NCBI GenBank assembly: GCA_022570795.1
Contig: JAKUDP010000008.1
Span: forward strand, 1,054,001 to 1,118,000
Length of the DNA stretch: 64,000 nt
Direction: 5' to 3'
DNA from: Sphaerulina vaccinii
Taxonomy: Eukaryota > Ascomycota > Dothideomycetes > Mycosphaerellales > Mycosphaerellaceae
The notes beneath the pieces were generated by a model, which saw nothing but the letters and a program-made list of their open reading frames with translations, searched no databases and was not told where the DNA came from. Within the stretch, counting starts at the first letter, position 1; each line of letters starts with the position of its first letter. Positions 1 to 8,839 of this stretch are shown here, one piece after another. The position numbers and the translations under genes were made by a program.

Positions 1-1
1 T

Positions 2-181
2 AGAGGCGGACTTACCTTGAGGGAAGGAGACTTCATTGCTGAGAGCGTGCATGAGACGGGCAATTTGGTGGCGTTGGATTTGGTGGAAGTCAATCCGTCG
101 TTGGAGAAGGAGGGTGTGAGTGAGACTGTGAGGGCGGGGGTTAGTATTGTTAGGTGTGCTTTGGGGGATACGCTTTTGTAG
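2..181 (+). CDS. Arginase, C-terminal end (partial)
   Basis: The frame is open from the window edge and ends at TAG 179-181, giving 59 residues. It contains GGLTLREGDFIAES and VALDLVEVNPSL, the conserved C-terminal strand and helix of ureohydrolases. There the metal-dependent arginase core ends with a DLVEVNP segment. Arginase hydrolyses L-arginine to ornithine and urea in the cytosol. The manganese-binding His and Asp motifs would lie upstream, outside the window, so catalytic competence cannot be judged. Agmatinase and other ureohydrolases share the fold, but the VEVNPSL ending is most like fungal arginase. Confidence 0.85.
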   Translation, partial: RGGLTLREGDFIAESVHETGNLVALDLVEVNPSLEKEGVSETVRAGVSIVRCALGDTLL

Positions 182-1118
182 AGAGGTGGAGTGGGTGGAG
201 GAGTAGACAGACTATAGAGTTAGAGTAGAAGAGAAGGAAAAGTGCTTGATTATGCCAGATTAATGGATGGCTGTCAGCTTCATACTCTCATCACCTTAGG
301 GATGGAGCATCGCTTCCACCGGGAATACAAGGTCTATGGCATCCTGCGCTCGGCTTCGTCGGAACCGATTCTGGTTTGTCTGCATGAGATACGATGTGTC
401 TGTCATCTAAGATTTTGTGCTGCTGGCCACACCCTCTGGCCCATGGCATCAGCTACGGCATTGAGATTGCAGTCGTGATCTGTTCGCCATCCGGTTGCGT
501 CTTTGGAGATACCATTGTTGTTGTCCTGGTCCATGTGCGGTACGAGTACCTGGACCTGGTGAGCCCAGCTCTCCGGCTGGCACAACGTGGGTCTTTCACT
601 AGTTCTCTGATGTCTACGCTCCGGAATTGCTGACTGGTGTGCCGCAGAACAGAGGCAAGCAAAGCAGAGACAGTCTTCGGACTTCAAATAACTTCTTACA
701 AGTGGGCTCGCCTCGCGCGGACAGTGATCTCGACTCTCCCCTGTCCACGCTCTCGCACTACTGCCTGATGTCCAGTGCGAGCATTTCGAGTCCATGGAGA
801 AACAGTCGTGAGTATGAGCGTGACAAGAAGGATAGATCGCGAGGTGAAGACAGGTATGTGGGCTTAGTGAGCCCATGGCAGTCAAGCGCTTTAGTGTCAT
901 GACTGGCCACACTCGTCATGTGGACTATGATCTGTTTGAGCAGAGAAGTGCCAGGTGTGATAATTCATGGAAACCACTATTTGAGCTAAACTCTATCTTT
1001 CGAGCGTCCTTGTTCCACTTTCTTCAATCTTTAGTCAAGGACATTCCGCAGATCCTACTCTGCCCCTCGATCTGATATCGTAGAGCTCGACAGTCTACGC
1101 AGAGACTCGATATATCTC
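182..1118. other. Intergenic, no gene seen
   Basis: This is the 3' flank of the arginase gene and the region beyond the 3' end of the F-box gene on the other strand. Open frames here (for example 403-912 on the minus strand) have no domain-like composition, no splice logic and no recognisable motif. Confidence 0.6.
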
Positions 1119-2356
1119 CTATTCTATATCCATGCGCTCGGCGTACGGATCTTCGTCATTGCCTTTGAAGTAATCTTCGGCAGACTTCCAGGCAGTAGCG
1201 TCAGCTTGCTCTTCCCAGTTGAGTCCTCTGGCGTCTAGCTCCTCTTTGGCACGGGCTTCACGCTCGCGTTGCTCTGCAGCTCTTTTTGCTATTTCGAGCT
1301 TCTCCTTCGCTCGTCCGAGCTTTAGCTGCTCTTCAGCCTGCTTGCGGGCTTGTTGTGCGAGGACTATTGGATCATCGGGATGCAGGCGGACGGTAGCCTC
1401 GAAGTGAAGCATTGGCTGTTTCAGACTATATGCTCTGCAGTCAAGAGTCATCGTGAACCTGTCGCATGGCTTGCGCACTTTGAGCAATCTGTTTCCGCAC
1501 TGTAAAATATCGTCGATAATGAGGTTGGCCGTCTTCTCTGGATCATCCCATCCGAGACGTATGTAGCACACATCATTGTTGTTGGCGCAGTCTGTGGAGC
1601 TACAGTGAGGGCATTCAAACCAAACATAGGCTTCGCTGATCTTGTTGCTGAACAGCTGAACAGCTGAACGGCTCAAACGCGACTGCCAGGCTCGTCTCCT
1701 GGCGCGCGGAGCTGGAATTGACCGCTGACCAGCAGCTCAAGGTCGTTTTCAAAGTCGACGTTGACCCAGAAGTCCTTTGGATCATCATGGACTCTAGGTC
1801 TTACATAGGGGGCTCCAAATTCCGAATGATAGACGTCACCGGGACACCTGTGCTCCTGGAGTGCGGAGTAGAAGAACCAATTATCTTGACACTCAAGACC
1901 CATAGCGCGCTTGAGTGTGATCGAGTCCTCTACTGTATCGTAGAAAGTGCTGTTGACCGCCATCACACGGAACTTGTCACGAGTATCAAGGTTCAACAAG
2001 ATCTTCTCCAGCAGCTCGACTGTCCCGAAGACTTGCTTTGCTTTGATGCCGTTGCTTGGTCGCATGGGCAGGGGAACCACTGCCCAGATGCTGTCGATCT
2101 CCTTGCGCATGCGAGAAGCGCTTGCGCGTGCGGTCTCGAGCGTAGTCAACATTTGACCGGCAGCAAGGTGAGCGCCGGTGTAATAGTGGTTGGCAAGCTC
2201 TGCATGGAATTTGTCGAGGCTGCTCTCCAGTACTTGCTGCTGAACTGATAGAGCACGGATCTTGTCAGTGCTGATATTCTTGCGAGTGGGCCCGTCCTCG
2301 TGAACTGAGTCCCGGCACGGGCGATCGGAGTACTCGATGAAGATATTGCCCGACAT
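1119..2356 (-). CDS. F-box-like protein with C-terminal coiled coil, two exons
   Basis: I model exons 2356-1723 and 1663-1119 (392 aa) around a 59-nt intron, 1664-1722. The segment VELLEKILLNLDTRDKFRVM resembles an F-box, the helical motif that links substrate adaptors to Skp1 in SCF ubiquitin ligases. Exon 2 carries CPHCSSTDC, a possible small metal site, then a Lys/Glu/Arg-rich stretch of about 50 residues predicted to be coiled coil. Without the intron the frame stops at 1673-1675, so the alternatives are an intron or a frameshift. The acceptor lies in a triple 8-bp repeat. The start at ATG 2356 is uncertain: the frame is open further upstream, through the intron at 2471-2525, to the stop codon of the peptidase gene. 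Substrate and function are unknown. Confidence 0.6.
1648..1671. repeat. 8-bp direct repeat, three units
   Basis: CTGAACAG occurs twice, followed by CTGAACGG. On the coding (minus) strand each unit supplies a TTCAG acceptor-like site spaced by 8 nt. Only the first, ending at 1664, keeps the F-box gene in frame. Confidence 0.8.
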
Positions 2357-2470
2357 CGCGGAGCGTGCGACTACAGAATCCTGTCTGGGAAGGTTGTGAT
2401 ATTTGACATACACTTGGGTGTTAGCGATCAGAGTCAGAGCAAGAAATTGTTGTTGAAGGTTGAGGGTAGC

Positions 2471-2525
2471 CTAGGAGAGCCAAAGATTTAGGAGTTAGGA
2501 GGCGCTAGTCGTTAGCGCCGCTTAC
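2471..2525 (-). other. Likely intron between the peptidase stop and the F-box gene
   Basis: On the minus strand this 55-nt segment starts GTAAGC, contains CTAAC twice and ends CTCCTAG, which is a textbook fungal intron. It begins 33 nt after the peptidase stop codon. It may lie in the peptidase 3' UTR or join a 5' exon of the F-box gene. It sits at a codon boundary of the frame shared by both genes. Confidence 0.65.
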
Positions 2526-2558
2526 CAAAAGATGCCTGATCAAGACCTGGTGGATGCC

Positions 2559-4910
2559 TCACACAAGAACTTCCCTCTTCTTCAACCACTGATGCGTCTG
2601 CTCCACCATCCCCACTTTCCTCTCCTTCTCCTCCCATAACCTCTTAGTCAAATACTTGTAGATCCAGTTCTGTGCTCCATGGAATACAATACTGTGATCC
2701 GAGTCCGTGAACGCCATCATCTCCATCTTCTGCGGACTGACACCCTCTCGGACCAGAAGATCCACGAGTGCAGCAGAGTTCTGATAATGCACATTATCGT
2801 CTCCAGTACCATGCATGATGCCGAAACCGCCTCGAGCATTCTTGAAACCTGTCGCATTCCTCACAGCAGTCTCATTATATCCTACTGGATTCTGTTCATA
2901 TGTTTTCATGTATCTTTCAGTATACATGCTATCGTAGAAACGCCAGTCACTGACAGGTGCAGTGATGAGCCCAAAGGAAAAGACATCAGAGTCGGCCTCG
3001 AGGACCTTAGCTGTCAGGTAGCCGCCGAATGACCAGCCCCACATACCGACACGCTCGGCGTCGATGAAGCTGTTCTGGGAAATGAGTTGCTGAGCTGCCC
3101 AGATCTGATCTTGTGGTTCGAGACGTCCGAGATGCTTGGTGACGGTGCTTCGGAAAACGCGACCTTTGTATCCCGTTCCGCGGTTGTCGACTGTGTATGT
3201 GATGTACTCTAGTTCTGGATCAGATGAGATGTAGGCCCTCCATGCCAAAGTCTGGAAACGCTTGGAGGCTTCCTGCGCGCCTGGGCCGCCGTATGGAGTA
3301 AAGAGAACAGGATACTTCTTCTCGGGATCGAAGTTCGGCGGAAGACGTTGCATAACATTGAGACTGAACCCTTCTGGATGCTCGAGCTCGAAATATGTGA
3401 TGTTGGGCAAATGAAGCGCAGAGATGTTACGGACCAGCGCTTCATTCGAGACCAGAGTTGACAGGGCTTGTGTAGTCGAATTGACAGAGTAAACTTCTTG
3501 GTAAGGAACATCTGGACCCTGGTACGAGAGGATGTAGTAGTCTCCAGCGCTAGAGAAGGAAGCCGACCAATACGCATCAACGGAGTCGTCCACAATAGCG
3601 GTCTTTTCGCGGGTGACATAGTTGACAGAGTAGATGTGGCGTTCCGTGCTGTGGTGTTCGGTTGAGATGTAGTAGATGAGATTGCGAGTGGTGTCGACCT
3701 TGAGTATTGACACAACCTCCCACTCGCCGGATGTCAAAGCGATCGGCTTTTCCCCTGTCACGGAGTGCAAGTATAGGTGCATCCAGCCACTTTCATCAGA
3801 CTCATCGACATAGTATGTGGGAGCGCTGCCGTTGCGGTATCTTGCATTGTCCAAACCAATGGCGCCAACGTATTGAATAGCTCCAGTATTGTCCAGCCAT
3901 CCATCAGTGCCATCTCTTTCTCGAACAACCTCAGATGTCTTCGTCACAGGATTGACCAGAACATGCTTATCTTGATCTTGTACACGATTTAACACTCGGT
4001 ATATCACTGCAGAATGGTCATCCGTGACCCAGGCTACTTCGCCAATAACAGTGTCGTTCGGTGGAAATGCAGTGACCGGAATCTCCTCGTATTGCCTGGT
4101 AGCCATATCTAGAACATTGAACTGCACAGTAGGGTTGGTCGTACCCACTTTTGGGTACCTCAGCTCCAGCTCGCGAGGGTATGGAGGCGCGATATTTTGA
4201 TCGTCCATGTAGTATGGGATTCTGAAAGTTCCCACTCCAGTCTCGTTGAAACTTAGGAAGGCAACAAACGAGCTATCAGGTGAGAACCAGAACGTCTTTC
4301 TTGTACCAAAGATCTCTTCTTCATAAACCCAGTCAGGCACAGCATTGAACATGTCTGGTCCACCATCCTCTGTGATGCGGCTCACTTGGCTGTTGTTGTG
4401 GATATAAAGGTCGTTACCTCGCACAAAGGCAATGGCTCCTCCAGTAGGTGCGAACTCGGCATACTGAATGTCCCCAACCTGGTCTGCCACAAGTGGTGTA
4501 GTTTCTCCGCTGCTGACATCTTGGATGAGGTAGTCGGCAAAGTATGAATATCGGTATTGCTTGGTGTAGTTCACAGCCCATAGGACTCTCTCTTGATCTG
4601 GACTGATCCAGTACTCGTGATAGTCTTCCGGCACCTCATCCGCAGCTACGAATACGCTCGACGCGTTGGTAGCAATGTTCTCGAGCACTAGCGAGCCATT
4701 GCTGGTCGTGATATAAGTGCCATCTTGCTCAGCACTGATCCAGCTCACGCTTTGCGAAGTCGCCCGATTGAGGGCGGTCGGTGTCGTCTCGTTATAGGTC
4801 AATAGCCTCTCGCCGTTGCCCAGAGGCTGTCGTGGTTGTCGTGGTGGATTGATAGCTTCTGCTAGAGATGACAGCAGTGCGGTATACACCACAAGCCTGT
4901 TGAACGCCAT
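2559..4910 (-). CDS. dpp4: Secreted dipeptidyl peptidase IV (S9B prolyl peptidase)
   Basis: Single exon, 783 aa from ATG 4910. That start is preferred over ATG 4949 because it opens directly with a signal peptide (MAFNRLVVYTALLSSLAEA). An N-terminal beta-propeller-like half is followed by an alpha/beta-hydrolase domain. The catalytic serine lies in GWSFGGYL, the aspartate in GTGDDNVHYQ and the histidine in SDHSIVFHGA, the S9 triad in the expected order. The enzyme removes X-Pro or X-Ala dipeptides from peptide N-termini outside the cell. Many Asn-X-Ser/Thr sites suggest glycosylation. There is no transmembrane anchor beyond the signal peptide, so it looks like the secreted DPP IV rather than a vacuolar DPAP-B. 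Length agrees with fungal DPP IV. Confidence 0.95.
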   Translation of the reverse strand: MAFNRLVVYTALLSSLAEAINPPRQPRQPLGNGERLLTYNETTPTALNRATSQSVSWISAEQDGTYITTSNGSLVLENIATNASSVFVAADEVPEDYHEYWISPDQERVLWAVNYTKQYRYSYFADYLIQDVSSGETTPLVADQVGDIQYAEFAPTGGAIAFVRGNDLYIHNNSQVSRITEDGGPDMFNAVPDWVYEEEIFGTRKTFWFSPDSSFVAFLSFNETGVGTFRIPYYMDDQNIAPPYPRELELRYPKVGTTNPTVQFNVLDMATRQYEEIPVTAFPPNDTVIGEVAWVTDDHSAVIYRVLNRVQDQDKHVLVNPVTKTSEVVRERDGTDGWLDNTGAIQYVGAIGLDNARYRNGSAPTYYVDESDESGWMHLYLHSVTGEKPIALTSGEWEVVSILKVDTTRNLIYYISTEHHSTERHIYSVNYVTREKTAIVDDSVDAYWSASFSSAGDYYILSYQGPDVPYQEVYSVNSTTQALSTLVSNEALVRNISALHLPNITYFELEHPEGFSLNVMQRLPPNFDPEKKYPVLFTPYGGPGAQEASKRFQTLAWRAYISSDPELEYITYTVDNRGTGYKGRVFRSTVTKHLGRLEPQDQIWAAQQLISQNSFIDAERVGMWGWSFGGYLTAKVLEADSDVFSFGLITAPVSDWRFYDSMYTERYMKTYEQNPVGYNETAVRNATGFKNARGGFGIMHGTGDDNVHYQNSAALVDLLVREGVSPQKMEMMAFTDSDHSIVFHGAQNWIYKYLTKRLWEEKERKVGMVEQTHQWLKKREVLV

Positions 4911-6310
4911 GTAGAATATCTGGTTAGCAGAACAGGAGAGCCGACTCATCAGAGCATAGGAAGTGGTCGAACATCGCTCCTACCTTCTTGTAACACGAAC
5001 CATATATCATACAGCATCGTCTCCACTATGCTCGTGTAACAGCGATCGCAACACGATACAGGAAGTTCGTGCATCCTGCACAGCGTGATGGCCCTTCATC
5101 CTCCAGCCCCCACCAACCAAGAGGCCTGATCCATATCTGCAGTGACTTTGTGATGTCCTTGGCCTTCAGTTCACAATGCCACCTTCTTCATCGGGCGAGA
5201 AGAAGTCTTGGTAGGCACAATGACAAGCGATCCGTCAGGCTTGGCTATGAATGGAGCTCGGCTTAGTAGACATCTATGTGGGTACTGTCTCATGATGCTT
5301 TTTGACATAGCATAGTTGCCTTCAGTGGGAGCTGTTCCCTAAGCCTGGGGTGTCCTGATGTGTATAGTTCAGCCAGTGGGCAATGCGAGTACGGGGCGAG
5401 TTTGATAGAAGGAGACAACACATGGTCGCCGACCTGTCCTTGGCAGGACTGTGTCGAAGGTTTCAGATATCCAACCTCGAGATGCCATATGGCCATTGTC
5501 CTGGAGGCAGTCATGGCGGGCCTTTCGTATGCTGTCCACGCTGTTTCAAAGTACTCGAAGTAGACAGAACTTCATATTGCTCAAGTCAGCAGTGTCGTCT
5601 CAAATTGGAGGACAAGATCCGGTCAGCGCTCCGATTGTCGCAGGCATTGACCACAGTCGGTCTTCCCACCGAGATATAATTCCCGACTTCACCCAACTTC
5701 ACGTGGTGGCCAGGGTGACACATATCGAGACTTGGTACAACTTGGTTTCAACCACAGGCTACACCCGGATATGGAAAATGTATTCAATGTGTTTGTGTGG
5801 TCTCGCCCAGCTGTCAGCAAGGCGGGAGGCGGATATGTTCAAGCTTTGGTGGAAAATCTTACACCACCGCGAAATGAGAAAGACCTGCGGTGTGTTTATT
5901 GGCATAGCTGAGCAGATCACATATTCGGTACAGTATCAGTAGTGATTGGACATTTCTACTCCCTACCTTTCCCTTACATGTACACCCGACCACTTGCCGA
6001 CAGGACTTACGCGACATTGTAGACTCACATACCTCCCTAGCCGAGCATACGCCGAGACCGGTCAAGCACTTCATACGAACAGTCCGCGGACACAAGACCG
6101 ACATATATTGCGGCACGAGCAAGGCTAGATTGTAACGCTTGGACTTGTTTACAACTTCAAATACCTTCCTCGGACGTCCTCTTACATTCTTCGCCACTTC
6201 TCCAATACCATATCTGTCTTCGGCCAAGCACCCATCAAGGTCGACCTCCACAAAACCCGAAGTCTGACACTCGACTGCCATCATCGACCCTGCCAATCAG
6301 TACCACGATT
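4911..6310. other. Intergenic, one weak small ORF
   Basis: This lies between the divergently transcribed peptidase and first F-box-like gene and should contain both promoters. Apart from the cysteine-rich ORF at 5482-5679 I see no coding pattern. Confidence 0.5.
5482..5679 (+). CDS. Possible small cysteine-rich protein
   Basis: A 65-residue frame from ATG 5482 (open upstream to ATG 5383) reads MPYGHCPGGSHGG and then CCPRCFKVLEVDR. It has a further C-x5-C pair in SYCSSQQC, giving a cysteine spacing that could bind a zinc ion. It is not secreted by any visible signal. Small proteins of this general look occur in Dothideomycetes, but I cannot name a family. It could equally be a chance frame, since shadow frames of this length are common in the window. 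Transcription evidence would decide. Confidence 0.3.
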   Translation: MPYGHCPGGSHGGPFVCCPRCFKVLEVDRTSYCSSQQCRLKLEDKIRSALRLSQALTTVGLPTEI

Positions 6311-6964
6311 ATGCCTCCATCAACGACAATTTTTTCTCTTCCAGGCGAGATCCGTAACCAAATCTGGCGTGAGCTTGTCCTTTCCGACGGTGACCTTGCC
6401 GTGGAACATTTCTGCAACCCTAATGTCAAACGATTGCATCAACCGACCATAGCCTTTGTATGCAAACAGTTCCGTAACGAAGCACTCAGCATCTACTACT
6501 CCGAGAACACCTGGTTTCTAGGCAAAATAGGCTACCACAACCCTGAACATGTCAAGCTATACGACTTCAATCTTCGCATCTCACGTTGGCGTGAGCTCCT
6601 CGGACCTACCTATACTAAGTACTTGGCAAAGCTCAGCATGGGCGTCGATGGACGATGCTATGCATGGACTGACTTTGGCGTATTTGATGATGCTAAGTAC
6701 GAGATGGACGTTGTGCGAGAGGGGCAGTTGAGATTCGAGAGGAATGGCAAGCCGAGATGTACTTGTCGACTAAAGATTGGCGTGGAAATGAAGGCTACGC
6801 AGGATGGTGCTGTGTTGCTGGAATTGGTGAAGCAGTACAGTGCTAGTTACTGCGAGACTGTGCATGAGGGGGAATGCGATAAGTGTGGAAAGAGTCGGTT
6901 GCAGAAATTCGGGAAGAGTGAAGTGAGCCATTTGCCATTATGGGAAGACATCGTGACTTGTTGA
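6311..6964 (+). CDS. F-box-like small protein, LPxEIRNxI family
   Basis: Single exon, 217 aa. The N-terminus FSLPGEIRNQIWRELVLS is followed by PTIAFVCKQFRNEALSIYYS. This pairing of an F-box-like helix with an 'xxCKQFRxEAlxlYY' segment defines a large family in Dothideomycetes, usually annotated as F-box or hypothetical. The C-terminus has several cysteines (CTCRLK, CDKCGKSR) that might form a metal site. ATG 6311 is the first methionine and leaves the motif about eight residues from the start, as is usual in the family. A relative lies 1.0 kb downstream on the same strand. The function is unknown; a role in SCF-type ubiquitination is only inferred. Confidence 0.75.
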   Translation: MPPSTTIFSLPGEIRNQIWRELVLSDGDLAVEHFCNPNVKRLHQPTIAFVCKQFRNEALSIYYSENTWFLGKIGYHNPEHVKLYDFNLRISRWRELLGPTYTKYLAKLSMGVDGRCYAWTDFGVFDDAKYEMDVVREGQLRFERNGKPRCTCRLKIGVEMKATQDGAVLLELVKQYSASYCETVHEGECDKCGKSRLQKFGKSEVSHLPLWEDIVTC

Positions 6965-7146
6965 AGAGCGGAGGAAGCTATGGTCTTGCTGGATTCCACT
7001 CCCTGTTCATCATTGATAATCGACTGCTATCTACCGGAGGTGAGCTCTTCGACAACAAAGCCAACATACATCGATCCACACAGTGTTCTCAAGCCAACCC
7101 TGCTGTCACGCCGACCAGCCACATCGAACACCTACTGCCATGATGT

Positions 7147-7777
7147 TCATCTAAAGTCCTTCGATGTGCTCGACTGAGGATTGTACCTTTCCTGCTGGGC
7201 GTCTGCTGGTAATCCCGCAACGTACCATCTCCACTGCTTCTTAATGACACTGTCCTCTCCCTCCGGCTGATCGTTACGAACCTGCTCAATCCAAATGTAG
7301 ACCCTCAACCCCTTGTCATCGAAGTAATGAAAACCGAAAGCCACCAAGTCTGGAATCCTTTGCAATTGGTGTGGTATCGGTGTCTAGGAACAACAGGTCA
7401 GCAACTTCACGTCAAAAATGTCAATAAGAGAAAGCACTTACGAAAGTGAAAGCTTCTTCTTGTGATAACATGAACTTCTCAACATCCCAAATACCGGCTA
7501 CCAGCATGTTTCCAAATCGATGATGTTCTCTGCCCGGAGGGTGAGCTCTGATGAGGTCCTGGATGAGATGATACGCTCGGGCTTCTGTGGTGAAGAAACC
7601 CATACAGTGACTGAAAGTGCTGATGAGATTACCATCGAGCGTGCGGCGATTGGCTTCTAGGACTGGCTGATCGACGTGTTTCATCACGACCCAGCGGGTC
7701 GGCTTGGGTTGGGCCATACTGTGGAGATGCTGGTCGGACGGCGAAGGAACCACGGGAGGGATATGAGCAGCAGGCAT
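7147..7777 (-). CDS. Hypothetical protein, two exons
   Basis: Exons 7777-7442 and 7383-7147 encode 190 aa. They are joined over a 58-nt intron (GTAAGT donor, GCTGAC branch site, CCTAG acceptor, phase 0). The joined protein runs SQEEAFTF then TPIPHQLQRIPDLVAF without a break in character, which supports the splice. It contains KPTRWVVMKHVDQPV near residue 30, an Arg/His-rich middle, and FHYFDDKGLRVYIWIEQV, a beta-strand-like pair. I recognise no domain, signal peptide or membrane segment. ATG 7777 is chosen; a GTAAGTGAG sequence at about 7855 hints at an upstream non-coding exon. It sits between two F-box-like genes on the opposite strand. Confidence 0.6.
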
Positions 7778-7964
7778 GTTTGCTTTGCATACAGGAGTTC
7801 CGAGAACAGACGAGTCACAGTGCCGAGCAGGGTGACTGTACAATGAACTCACTTACAGCTTCGATTGAGCTAGACCAAGTGAATCGACACAAGCAAACAG
7901 TTCGGGCATCTGTGGGCATATCAAGGCAGCATGTCACTCCTGCGTGATACAGCTCGACAGTTCC

Positions 7965-8711
7965 ATGGCTTCCGTCAGTCCAGGCAAGAACTACCTGCTC
8001 AGGCTCCCTTCGGAGATCCGCAACGACATCTTTCGAATTGCATTCGTGCAAGATGCGCCCATCAAAATCGTCACTTGGCGCGGCACCACTATGCATGAAG
8101 ACGATCGTGGCGTCGCACCTCAACCTGTGATCGCAGCCACTTGCAAGCAGTTCCGCACCGAAGTCTTGTCACTTTATTACGGCGAGAATACCTTCACGCT
8201 CACTGAGGTTGTACATGGGACCGTGAGCTGCACGACTGATCTCCACATGTGTGACACTTGGGCCATTGCTGCAAAAGACTTCGGCCGCTTCCTGACCTCG
8301 ATCAAAGTTGGATATGGCTGTCCTGACTCTGGTTCTGTGTCGAGGTTATTGGCCTGCACGGACGAGGTCCGCAAGCGTGAGAACGGCACTCGCTTTCGAC
8401 AGATTGGGTATGGCTTCATGGCTAGCATTACAGAGTCCCCCGGTCTGCAATTCAAGCTTGGTACGAGTGGCGCTTTCATTGCATTGCAACAGCCAATCAC
8501 TCGACCACTTCCTACCGTGTACTCATTGTGCGTCTGTGTCGCCGATGCTGCCAGCCGGGGCAGTGTTCCACGAGGAGACGTGTTGCAGCTGGAGGGAGAC
8601 ACTAGAGACGTTGGTCTGCTGAACGGGACGCTGCAAGCCATCTCTGCGATCCTACGAACAAGGTCTGTGGGAGTTTGCAGCTCTTGCGATCTGCTAATGC
8701 TGAGGATCTAG
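7965..8711 (+). CDS. F-box-like small protein, second family member
   Basis: Single exon, 248 aa from ATG 7965. The opening YLLRLPSEIRNDIFRIAF and the later PVIAATCKQFRTEVLSLYYG match the layout of the gene at 6311-6964, and spacing between the two motifs is similar. The rest is diverged, so this is an old paralogue or a family neighbour rather than a recent duplicate. The C-terminal half has Cys pairs (SLCVCVADA, GVCSSCDLL) but no certain domain. No signal peptide is seen. Its 5' end faces the unknown minus-strand gene, so the two probably share a promoter region of under 200 bp. Function is unknown. Confidence 0.7.
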   Translation: MASVSPGKNYLLRLPSEIRNDIFRIAFVQDAPIKIVTWRGTTMHEDDRGVAPQPVIAATCKQFRTEVLSLYYGENTFTLTEVVHGTVSCTTDLHMCDTWAIAAKDFGRFLTSIKVGYGCPDSGSVSRLLACTDEVRKRENGTRFRQIGYGFMASITESPGLQFKLGTSGAFIALQQPITRPLPTVYSLCVCVADAASRGSVPRGDVLQLEGDTRDVGLLNGTLQAISAILRTRSVGVCSSCDLLMLRI

Positions 8712-8839
8712 GTTTGGCAAGCAGGCCTCGGCTGTGAGTTGATGGTGTGTATGTTTAGTCGAGATAAGCGAGCATACAAGTGGTATCTTGCTACTTACAT
8801 GCAACGAGATATGTTGAGCTAGCTTGAGATTCTTGCCTC

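Noticed and set aside
403..912. 169-codon minus-strand frame in the first intergenic region
   Set aside because: Composition is not protein-like (many Cys, His, Ser, Trp), there is no motif, and other frames overlap it.
1718..2248. Plus-strand frame opposite the F-box gene
   Set aside because: It is a shadow of the minus-strand coding sequence with no family features.
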